Shown: positions 43,008 through 55,147, counted from the first letter of the stretch. The stretch: 64,000 nt of DNA from Lachnospiraceae bacterium JLR.KK002 (GCA_036941025.1 JAYMNP010000001.1:3060501-3124500); one strand, 5' to 3'. Notes: generated by a model from the sequence alone, not told the origin. Program-made: numbers and translations.

Positions 43008-46000
43008 TTATTCTGTTTCCAGCACTTCTGCTTCTTCTGTTTCGTCCAGCTCCTCAAAATCTTCCCCGAAATCTTCCTCCTCCGGTTCCTCTTCTTCCGG
43101 CACGTAACTGAAATCCAGCATTTCTTCGTCAAAGTAAATACTGTCCATGTCATTTACATCGGTGGAAAGGCGGATGTCGCGGTAACGTTTCATACCGGTT
43201 CCGGCAGGAATCAGCTTACCGATAATTACGTTTTCTTTCAGTCCGATCAGCGGGTCAACCTTACCCTTGATGGCTGCCTCAGTCAATACTTTTGTGGTCT
43301 CCTGGAAGGATGCTGCGGACAGGAAAGAATTGGTGGCAAGTGAGGCCTTGGTAATTCCCAGCATCACCTGTTTGCCTTCTGCCGGCTCCAGTCCTTCTTC
43401 TTCCAGACTCTCATTGGTGTCCTCATATTCCAGTATATCCACCAGGGTTCCAGGGAGGAATTCAGAATCTCCGTTGTTTTCAATGCGGATTTTTTTCAGC
43501 ATCTGGCGTACAATCACCTCAATATGCTTATCGTTGATTTCCACACCCTGCAGACGGTATACACGCTGCACTTCCTGAATCATATAATCCTGTACTGCCC
43601 GAACGCCCTTGATTTTCAAAATATCATGGGGATTTACGCTTCCTTCCGTCAGCTCATCTCCGGCTTCCAGCACTGCCCCGTCCATGATCTTGATTCTGGA
43701 ACCATAGGGAATCAGGTATGCCTTGGTTTCTCCCGTTTCATCGTTAGTTACGATAATTTCACGTTTTTTCTTGGTATCCTTGATGGTGGCAACTCCTGCA
43801 AATTCGGTGATAATTGCAAGTCCTTTCGGTTTGCGGGCCTCAAAAAGCTCCTCCACACGGGGAAGACCCTGTGTGATGTCGTTGCCGGCAACGCCGCCGG
43901 TATGGAAGGTACGCATGGTAAGCTGTGTTCCCGGCTCACCGATGGACTGGGCCGCAATAATGCCCACGGATTCTCCCACCTGTACTGCCTGACCGGTAGC
44001 CATATTGGCGCCGTAGCATTTTGCACAGATACCGTTATGGGAACGGCAGGTCAGCACCGTACGGATTTTTACTCTGTCCAGAGGCTCCCCTTTGTCATCC
44101 ACTCCTTTGCTCATCACAAGGGCGGCACGTTTCGGGGTAATCATATGATTGGCCCTGACCAGTACGTTTCCTTCTGCATCGCAGATATCTTCACAGGCAA
44201 ACCGCCCGGTAATACGCTCCTGAAGACTTTCAATTTCTTCTTTTCCGTCCATAAAGGCCTTTACATACATTCCAGGCGCTTCTTTTCCTTCGCAGCAGTC
44301 AATATCACGGATAATCAGCTCCTGCGATACGTCCACCAGACGTCTGGTCAGATAACCGGAGTCTGCGGTACGAAGCGCAGTATCGGAAAGTCCTTTCCGT
44401 GCTCCATGGGCGGACATGAAATATTCCAGTACGTCCAGTCCTTCACGGAAGTTTGATTTGATGGGCAGCTCAATGGTCCGTCCTGTGGTATCAGCCATCA
44501 GGCCTCGCATACCTGCAAGCTGTTTAATCTGTTTGTCAGAACCACGGGCTCCGGAATCTGCCATCATATAAATGTTATTGTATTTATCCAGACCATCCAG
44601 CAGCTCTTTCGTCAGGATGTCGTCTGTTTCTTTCCAGGTTTCCACAACTTCTTTGTAACGCTCTTCTTCCGTAATCAGACCGCGCTTGTAGTTCCTGGTA
44701 ATCTTATCCACCGTATCCTGAGCATTCTTAATCAGGGCAGGTTTTTTCTCCGGCACCGTCATGTCGGAAATGGAAACCGTCATGGCCGCTCTGGTGGAAT
44801 ATTTATAACCCATGGCTTTGATATCGTCCAGCACTTCCGCTGTTCTGGTAGCACCGTGGATATTGATTACTTTTTCCAGAATCTGTTTCAGACCCTTTTT
44901 CCCCACATGGAAATCAATTTCCAGTTTCAGAACGTCCTCCGGATTGCTTCTGTCCACAAATCCCAGATCCTGAGGAAGTATTTCATTGAAAATAAAGCGG
45001 CCCAGGGTGGACTCCACATTTCCGTTTATTTCCTCGCCTCCCGGCATAGTTCTGGTAATGCGCACTTTTATTCTGGAATGAAGGGTCAGAGCCTCGTTTT
45101 CATAGGCCAGAATCGCTTCATTTACGTTTTTGAAGAATTTTCCTTCTCCCAGTGCCCCCGGCCGTTCCTGTGTCAGGTAGTAAATACCAAGGACCATATC
45201 CTGGGAAGGCACTGCTACCGGGCCTCCGTCGGAGGGTTTCAGCAGGTTATTGGGAGACAGCAGCAAAAATCTGCACTCTGACTGAGCTTCCACAGACAAT
45301 GGAAGATGCACAGCCATCTGGTCTCCGTCGAAATCCGCGTTAAATGCCGTACATACCAGAGGATGGAGCTTAATAGCCTTACCTTCTACCAGTATGGGCT
45401 CAAATGCCTGAATTCCCAGTCTGTGAAGAGTAGGTGCACGGTTCAGCATAACCGGATGTTCTTTGATTACTTCTTCCAGAACGTCCCATACCTCTGACTG
45501 AAGACGCTCCACCATTTTTTTTGCGCTCTTAATGTTATGGGCCGTTCCGTTGCATACCAGCTCTTTCATAACAAAAGGCTTGAACAGCTCAATGGCCATT
45601 TCTTTCGGCAGGCCGCACTGGTAAATTTTCAGTTCCGGTCCCACCACGATAACGGAACGTCCGGAATAATCCACACGTTTACCCAGCAGGTTCTGACGGA
45701 ACCGTCCGGATTTTCCTTTTAACATATCGGACAGGGATTTCAGCGCACGGTTTCCGGGCCCGGTTACCGGACGTCCTCTCCTGCCGTTATCAATTAAAGC
45801 GTCTACTGCTTCCTGCAGCATACGTTTTTCATTTCTCACAATAATATCCGGTGCGCCCAGCTCCAGCAGCCTGCGCAGACGGTTGTTCCGGTTGATAATC
45901 CGGCGGTACAGATCGTTTAAGTCGGAGGTTGCAAATCTTCCTCCATCCAGCTGTACCATGGGGCGTAAATCCGGCGGAATCACAGGAATCACATCCATAA

Positions 46001-46703
46001 TCATCCACTCCGGCCGGTTTCCTGATCCCCGGAAAGCCTCCACAACCTCCAGACGTTTGATAATTCTGGCACGTTTCTGGCCCGTGGCGTCTTTTAAAGC
46101 TGTCTTTAACTCCACCGCATCTTTTTCCAGGTCAATGGCTTCCAGCAGTTCTTTGATGGACTCCGCACCCATGCCTACCCGGAAATCACTGCCGTATTTT
46201 TCTCTTGCTTCCTGATATTCTGCTTCCGACAATACCTGTTTGTACTGCAAATCACTGGTGCCTTTGTCCAGTACAATATAGGAGGCAAAATACAGCACCT
46301 TTTCCAGAGTCCTGGGTGATAAATCCAGAATCAGTCCCATTCTGCTGGGGATTCCCTTAAAATACCAGATATGGGAAACGGGAGCTGCCAGCTCGATATG
46401 CCCCATGCGTTCCCTGCGGACGCTTGCCTTGGTAATTTCCACACCGCAACGGTCGCAGACTACGCCTTTATAACGGATTTTCTTATACTTTCCGCAGTGG
46501 CATTCCCAGTCCTTGCTGGGTCCGAAAATCTTTTCGCAGAACAGTCCGTCCTTTTCCGGTTTCAGGGTTCTATAGTTAATGGTTTCGGGTTTTTTTACTT
46601 CTCCGCGGGACCATTCTCTTATTTTTTCAGGTGATGCCAGTCCAATCTTGATGGCGTCAAAGGTAATTGGCTGGTATTTTTCTTTATTCATTGTTTCCGG
46701 CAT
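43008..46703 (-). CDS. rpoC: RNA polymerase subunit beta'
   Basis: The catalytic subunit with rpoB. The N-terminal zinc site is CHCGKYKK ... CDRCGVEI, the Mg-binding loop is [16 protein letters not shown], and the bridge-helix/trigger-loop region contains [20 protein letters not shown]. It spans 1231 residues from ATG 46703, which has GGGAG 7 bases upstream; ATG 46724 lacks a site. The last 30 residues are almost all Glu/Asp, as is the end of RpoB. Confidence 0.99.
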   Translation of the reverse strand: MPETMNKEKYQPITFDAIKIGLASPEKIREWSRGEVKKPETINYRTLKPEKDGLFCEKIFGPSKDWECHCGKYKKIRYKGVVCDRCGVEITKASVRRERMGHIELAAPVSHIWYFKGIPSRMGLILDLSPRTLEKVLYFASYIVLDKGTSDLQYKQVLSEAEYQEAREKYGSDFRVGMGAESIKELLEAIDLEKDAVELKTALKDATGQKRARIIKRLEVVEAFRGSGNRPEWMIMDVIPVIPPDLRPMVQLDGGRFATSDLNDLYRRIINRNNRLRRLLELGAPDIIVRNEKRMLQEAVDALIDNGRRGRPVTGPGNRALKSLSDMLKGKSGRFRQNLLGKRVDYSGRSVIVVGPELKIYQCGLPKEMAIELFKPFVMKELVCNGTAHNIKSAKKMVERLQSEVWDVLEEVIKEHPVMLNRAPTLHRLGIQAFEPILVEGKAIKLHPLVCTAFNADFDGDQMAVHLPLSVEAQSECRFLLLSPNNLLKPSDGGPVAVPSQDMVLGIYYLTQERPGALGEGKFFKNVNEAILAYENEALTLHSRIKVRITRTMPGGEEINGNVESTLGRFIFNEILPQDLGFVDRSNPEDVLKLEIDFHVGKKGLKQILEKVINIHGATRTAEVLDDIKAMGYKYSTRAAMTVSISDMTVPEKKPALIKNAQDTVDKITRNYKRGLITEEERYKEVVETWKETDDILTKELLDGLDKYNNIYMMADSGARGSDKQIKQLAGMRGLMADTTGRTIELPIKSNFREGLDVLEYFMSAHGARKGLSDTALRTADSGYLTRRLVDVSQELIIRDIDCCEGKEAPGMYVKAFMDGKEEIESLQERITGRFACEDICDAEGNVLVRANHMITPKRAALVMSKGVDDKGEPLDRVKIRTVLTCRSHNGICAKCYGANMATGQAVQVGESVGIIAAQSIGEPGTQLTMRTFHTGGVAGNDITQGLPRVEELFEARKPKGLAIITEFAGVATIKDTKKKREIIVTNDETGETKAYLIPYGSRIKIMDGAVLEAGDELTEGSVNPHDILKIKGVRAVQDYMIQEVQRVYRLQGVEINDKHIEVIVRQMLKKIRIENNGDSEFLPGTLVDILEYEDTNESLEEEGLEPAEGKQVMLGITKASLATNSFLSAASFQETTKVLTEAAIKGKVDPLIGLKENVIIGKLIPAGTGMKRYRDIRLSTDVNDMDSIYFDEEMLDFSYVPEEEEPEEEDFGEDFEELDETEEAEVLETE

Positions 46704-46741
46704 ATGTGATTCTCCCTTCCTCATTTCTGCAGGATATTTGA

Positions 46742-49700
46742 CTAATCATCCAGAACACTGTCAAAGTCAGCGAAATCGTCCTCCAGTTCCAACGCTTCTT
46801 CTTCCTCTTCTTCGATATCCACCAGTTCTTCGTCTTCGCTGAATTCCTGCTTGCTGAAGCCCATGGCTCCGAAGGATTCTTCCTCTTCAAAGGCAAAGTT
46901 GCGGTCTCCTGTGATAATGGAATTCAAATCCGTATTGCCGTACTCGCTGGTTTCCATCAGCTCCACTTCTTCTCTGTTTTCGTCCAGAACTTTTACATCC
47001 AGGCCCAGAGACTGCAGCTCTTTCAAAAGTACCTTAAAGGATTCCGGAATTCCCGGTTCGGGAATATTATCACCCTTGATTATCGCTTCGTAAGTTTTCA
47101 CACGTCCGATTACGTCATCAGATTTTACCGTAAGGATTTCCTGCAGGGTATAGGATGCGCCGTATGCCTCCAGAGCCCATACCTCCATCTCACCGAAACG
47201 CTGTCCTCCGAACTGGGCTTTTCCTCCCAGCGGCTGCTGAGTTACCAGTGAATATGGTCCGGTGGAACGGGCATGAATCTTGTCGTCTACCAGATGGTGG
47301 AGTTTCAGATAATGCATGTGCCCGATGGTTACGGGGCTGTCGAAATATTCTCCCGTTCTTCCGTCACGGAGCCTTACTTTTCCGTCACGGGAAAGGGGCA
47401 CGCCCTTCCACACTTCCCGATGTCCCCGGTTTTCATAGAGATATTCCATAACTTCCGGCAGGAGTTCTGTTTTATACTTTGTCTCAAAATCTTCCCAGGA
47501 CAGATTGACATAATCATTTGCCAGGTCCAGGGTATCCATAATGTCATCTTCTCTTGCTCCGTCAAATACCGGAGTCGCAATATTAAATCCAAGGGCTTTT
47601 GCCGCAAGGCTTAAATGGATTTCCAACACCTGCCCGATATTCATACGGGAAGGCACGCCCAGAGGATTCAGTACAATATCAAGAGGCCGGCCATTGGGCA
47701 GGAAAGGCATATCTTCCACCGGAAGTACACGGGAAACCACACCCTTGTTTCCATGACGTCCCGCCATCTTGTCGCCCACGGAAATCTTACGTTTCTGAGC
47801 AATGTAAATGCGGACTGCCTGATTTACGCCAGGGGATAATTCATCTCCGTTTTCTCTGGTAAATACTTTGGCGTCTACCACGATACCGTATTCTCCATGG
47901 GGCACTTTCAGGGATGTGTCTCTGACCTCCCTCGCCTTTTCACCGAAAATTGCCCGCAGAAGACGTTCTTCTGCTGTCAGCTCTGTCTCTCCCTTGGGAG
48001 TTACTTTGCCCACCAGAATATCTCCGGCACGGACTTCCGCCCCAATACGGATAATCCCTCGTTCATCCAGATCTTTCAGTGCGTCGTCACCCACACCGGG
48101 CACGTCTCTGGTAATTTCTTCCGGTCCCAGTTTGGTATCGCGGGCTTCCGCCTCATATTCTTCAATGTGCACGGAAGTATAAACATCTTCCTGCACCAGT
48201 CGTTCACTTAATAAAACCGCATCTTCGTAATTATAACCCTCCCAGGTCATAAATCCAATCAGAGGATTTTTTCCCAGTGCCAGCTCTCCGTTGGAAGTGG
48301 AGGGACCGTCTGCAATTACCTGCCCTGCTTCTACTCTGTCGCCTTTAAATACAATGGGCCTCTGGTTGTAGCAGTTGGACTGGTTGCTTCGGGAAAATTT
48401 GGTCAGTTTATATACTTCCCGCCTGCCTTCTTCGGTGCGGATGGTAATCTCATTGGAAACAGAGCGTTCCACCACGCCGGAATGCTTCGCAACCACGCAG
48501 ACTCCGGAGTCCACAGCCGCTTTTGTCTCCATTCCGGTTCCTACCGCCGGGGCTTCTGTGGTCAGAAGGGGAACCGCCTGACGCTGCATGTTGGATCCCA
48601 TCAGCGCACGGTTGGCATCATCATTTTCCAGGAAAGGAATCAGTGCGGTTGCCACGGAAAATACCATTTTTGGGGAAACGTCCATGTAATCAAACATGGT
48701 TTTTTCATACTCCTGTGTCTCTTCCCGGTAACGTCCGGACACGGAATTTCTCACAAAATGTCCGTCTTTGTCCAGCGCTTCGTTAGCCTGGGCCACATGG
48801 TAATTGTCCTCTTCGTCTGCTGTCATATAGACAACTTCGTCCGTAACCCGCGGATTTTTGGGATCGGATTTATCTATTTTACGATAGGGCGCTTCCACAA
48901 ACCCGTAATCGTTGATTCTCGCATAAGTTGCAAGGGAGTTAATCAGACCGATATTGGGTCCTTCAGGGGTCTCAATGGGGCACATCCTTCCGTAATGGGA
49001 ATAATGCACGTCGCGGACCTCGAATCCGGCACGGTCTCTGGACAGACCTCCGGGCCCCAGTGCGGACAGACGCCTTTTGTGGGTCAGTTCGCCCAGAGGA
49101 TTGTTCTGGTCCATAAACTGGGATAACTGGGAAGAACCAAAGAATTCTTTTACCGCAGCCGTCACCGGTTTGATATTAATCAGGCTCTGGGGCGAGATTC
49201 CCTCCAGATCCTGGGTTGTCATACGTTCCCGCACCACACGTTCCATGCGGGAAAGTCCGATACGGTACTGGTTCTGCAGCAATTCTCCCACGGCACGAAT
49301 TCGACGATTGCCCAGGTGGTCGATATCGTCGTCATTTCCAAGTCCGTATTCCAGGTGCATATTATAATTGATGGACGCCAGAATGTCTTCTCTGGTGATG
49401 TGTTTGGGAATCAGGTCTGCCGCATCCCGGTGCAGAGCATTTTTGATATCTTCCAGCGTCTCATTTTCTTCCAGAATGGTTTCCAGAACCGGATAGTACA
49501 CAAGCTCTGTAATGCCCAGTTTTCTGGCTTCTTCTCTGTCTATATCCACATACCTGGTCACGTCTACCATCAGGTTGGACAGCACCTTGATATTGCGTTC
49601 TTCTCCCTGAATCCACACGTAGGGAACCGCAGCGTTCTGGATATCATCTGCCAGTTCTCTGGTGACGGTGGCTCCCTGCTCCGCAATAATCTCTCCGGTG

Positions 49701-50608
49701 GACACATCTACCACGTCTTCTGCCAGAACCTGTCCGTGTATGCGGTTCCTGAGAGACAGTTTTTTATTAAATTTATATCTTCCTACTTTTGCAAGGTCAT
49801 AACGTCTTGGGTCAAAAAACATTGCATTAATCAGGCTCTCCGCGCTTTCCACGGTAAGAGGCTCGCCCGGACGGATTTTCTTGTATAATTCCAGCAGGCC
49901 TTCCTGATAATTGGTGGCAACATCTTTTCCAAAGCTGGCGATAATCTTGGGTTCTTCCCCAAACAAATCTATAATTTCCTGATTGGTTCCAATTCCCAGT
50001 GCACGAATCAATACGGTAACCGGAACCTTTCTGGTTCTGTCAACACGTACATAGAAAACATCATTGGAATCTGTCTCGTATTCCAGCCACGCACCACGAT
50101 TGGGGATTACAGTGCAGGAATATAATGTCTTACCCACTTTATCGTGTGCAATTCCATAATATATGCCAGGAGAACGTACCAGCTGGCTGACGATTACTCG
50201 CTCCGCTCCGTTGATTACGAACGTTCCTGTTTCTGTCATAAGTGGTAAATCGCCCATGAAGATTTCATAATCTTTGACTTCTTCAACTGCCTCTTTGTTG
50301 TAAAATCTTACTCTTACCTTTAAGGGTGCGGCGTAAGTTGCATCCCGTTCCTTACATTCTTCGATGGAATATTTCACATCTTTTTCACATAATGTAAAAT
50401 CAACGAATTCCAGACTTAACTGCCCGCTGTAATCTGCGATGGGAGAGATATCAGCAAATACTTCTTTCAACCCTTCATTGATAAACCAGTTGTAAGAATT
50501 CTTCTGAACCTCGATCAGGTTCGGCATTTCCAATACTTCCTTTTGTCGCGAGTAACTCATACGAACGCTTTTTCCTGCTTTAATCGGACGTATTCTGTTT
50601 TTCTCCAT
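46742..50608 (-). CDS. rpoB: RNA polymerase subunit beta
   Basis: It has 1288 residues. The rifampicin-pocket segment reads [20 protein letters not shown] then [20 protein letters not shown] with wild-type residues, so no resistance is predicted. The C-terminal clamp part includes [21 protein letters not shown] Glu/Asp-rich tail of about 30 residues ends the protein. The start has AGAGGTGA upstream. It is separated from rplL by a 4.7-kb accessory block and has its own promoter at 50773-50802. Confidence 0.99.
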   Translation of the reverse strand: MEKNRIRPIKAGKSVRMSYSRQKEVLEMPNLIEVQKNSYNWFINEGLKEVFADISPIADYSGQLSLEFVDFTLCEKDVKYSIEECKERDATYAAPLKVRVRFYNKEAVEEVKDYEIFMGDLPLMTETGTFVINGAERVIVSQLVRSPGIYYGIAHDKVGKTLYSCTVIPNRGAWLEYETDSNDVFYVRVDRTRKVPVTVLIRALGIGTNQEIIDLFGEEPKIIASFGKDVATNYQEGLLELYKKIRPGEPLTVESAESLINAMFFDPRRYDLAKVGRYKFNKKLSLRNRIHGQVLAEDVVDVSTGEIIAEQGATVTRELADDIQNAAVPYVWIQGEERNIKVLSNLMVDVTRYVDIDREEARKLGITELVYYPVLETILEENETLEDIKNALHRDAADLIPKHITREDILASINYNMHLEYGLGNDDDIDHLGNRRIRAVGELLQNQYRIGLSRMERVVRERMTTQDLEGISPQSLINIKPVTAAVKEFFGSSQLSQFMDQNNPLGELTHKRRLSALGPGGLSRDRAGFEVRDVHYSHYGRMCPIETPEGPNIGLINSLATYARINDYGFVEAPYRKIDKSDPKNPRVTDEVVYMTADEEDNYHVAQANEALDKDGHFVRNSVSGRYREETQEYEKTMFDYMDVSPKMVFSVATALIPFLENDDANRALMGSNMQRQAVPLLTTEAPAVGTGMETKAAVDSGVCVVAKHSGVVERSVSNEITIRTEEGRREVYKLTKFSRSNQSNCYNQRPIVFKGDRVEAGQVIADGPSTSNGELALGKNPLIGFMTWEGYNYEDAVLLSERLVQEDVYTSVHIEEYEAEARDTKLGPEEITRDVPGVGDDALKDLDERGIIRIGAEVRAGDILVGKVTPKGETELTAEERLLRAIFGEKAREVRDTSLKVPHGEYGIVVDAKVFTRENGDELSPGVNQAVRIYIAQKRKISVGDKMAGRHGNKGVVSRVLPVEDMPFLPNGRPLDIVLNPLGVPSRMNIGQVLEIHLSLAAKALGFNIATPVFDGAREDDIMDTLDLANDYVNLSWEDFETKYKTELLPEVMEYLYENRGHREVWKGVPLSRDGKVRLRDGRTGEYFDSPVTIGHMHYLKLHHLVDDKIHARSTGPYSLVTQQPLGGKAQFGGQRFGEMEVWALEAYGASYTLQEILTVKSDDVIGRVKTYEAIIKGDNIPEPGIPESFKVLLKELQSLGLDVKVLDENREEVELMETSEYGNTDLNSIITGDRNFAFEEEESFGAMGFSKQEFSEDEELVDIEEEEEEALELEDDFADFDSVLDD

Positions 50609-50772
50609 TGACGGTTCACCTCTCGTTTTCTAATTTATTAACAGTTCCGTGCAACAACCAACAGTAATTCAGCGGTTTTCACCGCCGAATATTTCGTTTC
50701 TAAAATACGCTTCCTGTTGTTTCTCTATGATTAATTATAATAAGCACACTTTATCACAATAGTGCACCCTAT

Positions 50773-50802
50773 ATGATAGCACAACCGCCGATTTTATGTC
50801 AA
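50773..50802 (-). promoter_or_regulatory. rpoBC promoter
   Basis: On the minus strand TTGACA (50797-50802) and TATCAT (50773-50778) are 18 bases apart, leaving a leader of about 155 bases before rpoB. Confidence 0.75.
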
Positions 50803-50813
50803 GGATTATTTTG

Positions 50814-50849
50814 AAAAACCCTTTCCGCATATCCGCGGAAAGGGTTTTT
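50814..50849 (-). terminator. Terminator of the sigma/DUF4179 operon
   Basis: CCCTTTCCGC and GCGGAAAGGG pair around a 6-base loop, with five A bases on one side and five T bases on the other. It separates the accessory block from the rpoB promoter. Confidence 0.9.
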
Positions 50850-50892
50850 CATGTTCCGGTATTTATCTGTAATTCATCGGGAACCGCCTGTG

Positions 50893-52059
50893 TTACGGTA
50901 CCTGGAATTCGATATCTGCAATCTGAATCTGGTCTTCATCCCTGGTAGTTACGTTAAATGACAAATCCTTCTGTCCGTTGTAAAGCACCATAATCTGGCT
51001 GGTGCAGGTACCGTCCTCCCGGAGGTCTGATTTCTGATTCAGCCACTGGATATACTTCCCCTGACTGTCCTTAATTCCTATTTCCGGGTCATTGTGGGGG
51101 TCATTATAAGGCTCCTGCCTGAAATCCGGAAGTTCCACTTCTACTATAAGGCCTGCTTTTGTTTTAATACCGCGTTTTACCAGAATGCCGTTTTCTTCTT
51201 TATTAATATCAAAGGCTTCGTTTTGGGAAGTATCTACCGTTACCGGGAACCGGAGGCTCCATTCCCCGGCTGCAGTTCCGGTAGTCTTATATTCACCGTT
51301 TTCGTCCCAGGCATCCCAGAGATATCCGTCAAGCTGACGTACCGTACAGTCTACCACCAGTGTCCCCTCATCATCCTGTGTCAGTTCAATTGGATGAGCG
51401 CTGATATCACAGGGAGCCATCAGGTCTATCTGCTGAGCAGCCACAAAGGTTCCGTCCGGCGATTTTTCAAAGGGCCGCATGACCTCTGAGAGTTCTTCAC
51501 CGTTGACTTTGATATCGTAAGGTTCCCCGGTCTTTTTCTCAACGACAATTCCGTCTGCGCTGTTTAAATCTTCACGGTCGGTTTTCAGGGTGGTAGTGTA
51601 ATAAAGGACATAGCCATCACAGTACACGTCGGATACTGAAATGGTAACCCCTTCATGTTCAGCAGTCAGCACATAGCTTTCTTCCTGACGTTTGTCTACT
51701 TCTTCCTGAACTGCAACCGCATTTTCTCCGATGGTCTTATATCTCTCGGTGTCCTCCTCTTCGTATTTCTCCCCCTGAGAAGCCTCAATGAGCTTTCCAA
51801 ACACGCTGCTGAATAATTCCTGTGCCTGAACCGGATTTGCCAGACCGAGCGCTCCTATGCCGATTACGCAGGCAGCCGCTGTTCCTGCTGCCGCTTTCCA
51901 GGTTTTTCCTTTTTTATGATTTCTTTTTTCCATTCTTTTTACCTCCATCAAAATTCTCTGTTTATGTCTTTCTTTTTCTTTGGAGGATAATTCTGTTTCT
52001 TCATATTCACTAAAATCAGTTTCCACTTCATTCAGTAATCCATAAATATTATTTGCCAT
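50893..52059 (-). CDS. DUF4179 membrane protein, probable anti-sigma factor
   Basis: A cytoplasmic N-terminus of about 55 residues, basic at the end (RNHKKGKTWK), is followed by one membrane helix (AAAGTAAACVIGIGALGLA) and an extracellular beta-rich region of about 310 residues with DUF4179 features. Such proteins encoded after ECF sigma factors usually hold the sigma factor inactive and sense an envelope signal. The start ATG 52059 overlaps the sigma stop by 11 bases and has AAAGGGG upstream. Confidence 0.85.
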   Translation of the reverse strand: MANNIYGLLNEVETDFSEYEETELSSKEKERHKQRILMEVKRMEKRNHKKGKTWKAAAGTAAACVIGIGALGLANPVQAQELFSSVFGKLIEASQGEKYEEEDTERYKTIGENAVAVQEEVDKRQEESYVLTAEHEGVTISVSDVYCDGYVLYYTTTLKTDREDLNSADGIVVEKKTGEPYDIKVNGEELSEVMRPFEKSPDGTFVAAQQIDLMAPCDISAHPIELTQDDEGTLVVDCTVRQLDGYLWDAWDENGEYKTTGTAAGEWSLRFPVTVDTSQNEAFDINKEENGILVKRGIKTKAGLIVEVELPDFRQEPYNDPHNDPEIGIKDSQGKYIQWLNQKSDLREDGTCTSQIMVLYNGQKDLSFNVTTRDEDQIQIADIEFQVP

Positions 52060-52612
52060 ACGAGACACCCCTTTCTGCCCTGTAATGCCTGCGGATTCTG
52101 TTTTTTCCTCTGGATAAACGGTTGTAAATTACTTCTTTTTTCATTCCCGTTTCTTCACTTACCTGCTCCATGGTCTTTTCTTCCACATATAATTTCAAAA
52201 ATAATTCCCGGTCCAGAGGTTTCAGACATCCCAGTATCCGTTCCATTTCCTCAGATATTTCTTTTTCCAGTATTCCGGCCAGCATACTGTCCTCCTGGGC
52301 AATGGCGGTATCTTCAATATCCACCGTCACCAGTTCCCGCTGATACTGGCGAAGGTAATCAATGGACCGGTATCTTGCAATGGCCGCCGCCCAGTTTTTG
52401 AATGAATTTTTACGTTCATCAAACTCAGAAATGTTCTGCCAGATTTTCAGGAGCACATCGTCAAAGCATTCTTCCTGCTTTTCCGGCTGGCTGAAAAGAT
52501 GTTTGCGGATAATTGCCATGATAAGCCCGCCATATTCATCGATTACATACATGAGTGCTTTTTCATTGTGCAATTGTAATTGCTGAATATAATTCTTTTC
52601 TCCAATCTTCAT
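52049..52612 (-). CDS. ECF-type RNA polymerase sigma factor
   Basis: The 187-residue protein has sigma region 2 (DVLLKIWQNISEFDERKNSF, WAAAIARYRSIDYLRQY) and region 4 with its helix-turn-helix (LDRELFLKLYVEEKTMEQVS, MKKEVIYNRLSRGKNRIRR). There is no region 1 or 3. ATG 52612 is preferred, with AGAGG 9 bases upstream. It forms a coupled pair with the DUF4179 protein. Its promoters cannot be predicted here; autoregulation is usual. Confidence 0.92.
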   Translation of the reverse strand: MKIGEKNYIQQLQLHNEKALMYVIDEYGGLIMAIIRKHLFSQPEKQEECFDDVLLKIWQNISEFDERKNSFKNWAAAIARYRSIDYLRQYQRELVTVDIEDTAIAQEDSMLAGILEKEISEEMERILGCLKPLDRELFLKLYVEEKTMEQVSEETGMKKEVIYNRLSRGKNRIRRHYRAERGVSYGK

Positions 52613-52705
52613 AAAAATTATCCTCTTTTCCAAACCTGCGCGCCGGCTTGTTTTGTCTTACACTTATTATTACGGATGGCAATACGGAAATCTATCAGAA
52701 TTCTT

Positions 52706-53665
52706 TTATTTTTTTATTCCCCGCTTTCTGTTCAGATTTTCAAGGCGTTCGGAAACTGCCTGAGCATCCGGAAGACCGGCATCCTGATATATGGCCAGCG
52801 CTTTCTGATACAGATTTTCCGCTTCCTGATACTTCCCCTGTGTTTCATACAGACCGGCAAGTCCCTGATAAAAAGCTGCTGTATCCGGATGATTCTCTTC
52901 TGTCATTTTCCTTATGGAAATAGCTTTTGTATAACAGTTCTCTGCTTCCTGCAAGCAACTTGCTTTCTGATAAGCATCCGCCAGTAAACCATATGGTCTG
53001 GCCAGTTCCGGATAATCCGCACCCAGCTGCTTTTCCAGAATTTTTATTCCATACCACAGCCATCTTATAGACGCCTGATAATTTTCATGTTCTGTTTCTT
53101 CTTTTGCAAGCTCCAGCAAGGTATATCCTTCCCGCACCTTCCTCCTGGCACTTTCCGGCTCCTGTATTCTTTCCATATGTGAAATTTCTTCCCCTGAACC
53201 TGTTTCGCTCAGCTTCAAAAATAAATGCCTCGTTTCCTCCCCTGCCGCGCATTCCTGAAATATCACACGCAATTTCACAAAAGAATAAAAATCATATGCC
53301 CCCGATGCCAGCATATGATCTCCATAAGGCGTAATCAGAAAAATCAGATTTTTTTCAAGCCCCGCCAGCATATCTCTGCTGAAATTCAGGCGTTCCAGGT
53401 CTTCCTGACTTTGCACTGCCAGCTGAAAATTGGCAATCAGAAAGGTTGACATTTCCGGCATACCAGTAATTTGCTTCTGCAAAATCTGAAAGGAATATGC
53501 ACCAGGATTTATTTTATAATCATAAATACCTGTTTTTCTGCCCTTATAGCAATCTACAATTTCTTCCTGAACTGCTTCTTCGGCCACAACCAGATAAATG
53601 CCTTTCTCTGATTGAGCCATAATCCAGTCCAGTGTCCTGTATTCTTCCTGATTATGCTCCTTCAT
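52706..53665 (-). CDS. TPR protein with an N-terminal degenerate NTPase-like domain, partner of the AAA ATPase
   Basis: It spans 319 residues. Residues 15-150 resemble the inactive NTPase-type domain found in conflict-system TPR proteins (YLVVAEEAVQEEIVDCY, LERLNFSRDMLAGLEKNLIF, and DFYSFVKLRVIF) but lack a P-loop. From about 185 to 310 there are three or four tetratricopeptide repeats (NYQASIRWLWYGIKILEKQ, EAENCYTKAISIRKMTEE, EAENLYQKALAIYQDAG). It overlaps the ATPase gene by 14 bases and is surely coexpressed. Function is unknown; a sensor or adaptor role for the ATPase is inferred. Confidence 0.6.
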   Translation of the reverse strand: MKEHNQEEYRTLDWIMAQSEKGIYLVVAEEAVQEEIVDCYKGRKTGIYDYKINPGAYSFQILQKQITGMPEMSTFLIANFQLAVQSQEDLERLNFSRDMLAGLEKNLIFLITPYGDHMLASGAYDFYSFVKLRVIFQECAAGEETRHLFLKLSETGSGEEISHMERIQEPESARRKVREGYTLLELAKEETEHENYQASIRWLWYGIKILEKQLGADYPELARPYGLLADAYQKASCLQEAENCYTKAISIRKMTEENHPDTAAFYQGLAGLYETQGKYQEAENLYQKALAIYQDAGLPDAQAVSERLENLNRKRGIKK

Positions 53666-54962
53666 TTTCTGTCAGCCCCTGTTCTTCTAAAAATTTTCCA
53701 ATCAGCGGATGGACATTATGCCAGCGTCTTCCATTATATTCCAGCACTACGGAAGCCTGCAGCATCTTAAGCAGCATTTCCTTATCACTGATCATTTCTT
53801 TATTGCCCCGATAAATATCCAGCAGAAACGGATAATCTTTCTTTTCAATACGTCTTGTCAGAGAAGTCTTCAATTCCTCCAGTGCTCTTTGTGCATCCTC
53901 CACAGAAACAACAGAATCGTTTCTCCGCTCTGCTCTTTTGGCAGATGTATTAATCCCATAAAAAAGATCCCGCAGAGAACCTCCGGTATATTGAATCAGC
54001 AGTTCCAGTACTCCCGGCTCAAACAGTTCCTGACTGGCACGTTTGCTCACGATTTCTTTTACAACTTCAATCCCTTCCTGAAAAGGCCTTCCGTCTATTG
54101 ATTCGATTTTAATCATGGGCAGGGTTTTGGTTATAAAATAACTTTCCATCGCAGAAAACTTCCCATCGTAAGAAAGGGCTACAGGGAATGTATAAATTAC
54201 CGGAAAGTCCATTCCGGAAAGGACTGCCGCATAATTATAAAATACCCTCCAGGCATCTTCCGGATTCAGTTTATCCAAATCCTCAAAAATAATAACCGGT
54301 TTCCTCCCCTCTGTTTTTTCCGAAATCTTTGCCGCCACCTGGCCAAGCATTTTTATCCATTCACTGGAACGTACACTTATTTTCCTTCTGTATTCTTTTC
54401 TCAGTTCTTCATTAAATTTTAAATCTGCTTTCATTTTTGCAAACAGTTTTAAAAGAGCTAAAACACCGGGCGTTTCTGCCGATATTCCTGCCTGGACAGA
54501 AGATTCTTCCATTTCCTGGGATATGACAGTTTCCATTCCCTCACTCCAGAAATGTGTAATATCATTCAGAAGTTTTCTGCCAATCCTGCACTGAGATTCT
54601 TCTGCAATTTCCAGCAATGCTTCTCCCATTAAAATAAAAAGATCTGAATATACAAGGTTAAATAAATCCAAATCCATACTGCATACAATGGTTTTTACCC
54701 GATAACCTTTTGCTTCAAATTTTTCAGACAGCCGATTCAGTTCCGTACTCTTTCCGCATCCTTTATGGCCCAGAAGCAAAAAAGCATTCCCGCCCGTTCC
54801 TTCCAGGCAACTGTCAAAAATATCTTCCATGGGTGAACTGTATTTGTCACTCATACGGTACTCCATCGTGTCACTGCAGTAAAACTGCTCCATCTGCTCC
54901 GCTCTTAAAGGCTCCGGTGAAAATGCATTTATAATTTCAGATATCCGGTTTGCATACTTCAT
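53652..54962 (-). CDS. P-loop AAA/STAND-like ATPase of unknown function inside the rpl-rpo cluster
   Basis: It spans 436 residues. Walker A GHKGCGKST lies at 65-73 and Walker B PVIIFEDLDKL at 222-232, with a sensor-like segment FPVIYTFPVAL and an arginine-containing lid (GGSLRDLFYGINTSAKRAER). The last 90 residues look like a winged helix (SDKEMLLKMLQASVVLEYNG). The layout recalls ORC/Cdc6-like or STAND NTPases used as sensors in bacterial immunity. It has no start-proximal neighbour other than the TPR gene. The location between rplL and rpoB is unusual. Confidence 0.65.
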   Translation of the reverse strand: MKYANRISEIINAFSPEPLRAEQMEQFYCSDTMEYRMSDKYSSPMEDIFDSCLEGTGGNAFLLLGHKGCGKSTELNRLSEKFEAKGYRVKTIVCSMDLDLFNLVYSDLFILMGEALLEIAEESQCRIGRKLLNDITHFWSEGMETVISQEMEESSVQAGISAETPGVLALLKLFAKMKADLKFNEELRKEYRRKISVRSSEWIKMLGQVAAKISEKTEGRKPVIIFEDLDKLNPEDAWRVFYNYAAVLSGMDFPVIYTFPVALSYDGKFSAMESYFITKTLPMIKIESIDGRPFQEGIEVVKEIVSKRASQELFEPGVLELLIQYTGGSLRDLFYGINTSAKRAERRNDSVVSVEDAQRALEELKTSLTRRIEKKDYPFLLDIYRGNKEMISDKEMLLKMLQASVVLEYNGRRWHNVHPLIGKFLEEQGLTENEGA

Positions 54963-55147
54963 TTGAGAACTCCTTCCCTTCGAGTGATTTTTTATTATTA
55001 TATCTCATGTTCTGCTTATTAGCAAAAGTTTTATATACAGAACAAAGCGGACAAGTCCGCATCAACTCCCTAAATCCCTCATTCATGAGGGACTTGGGTG
55101 CTTTGTGGCGCCGAGTGCAGTCGCTTTAGCGACTTATACCTCTTGCA

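Noticed and set aside
47155..47862. Several plus-strand frames inside rpoB
   Set aside because: All are shadows of the conserved rpoB coding frame.
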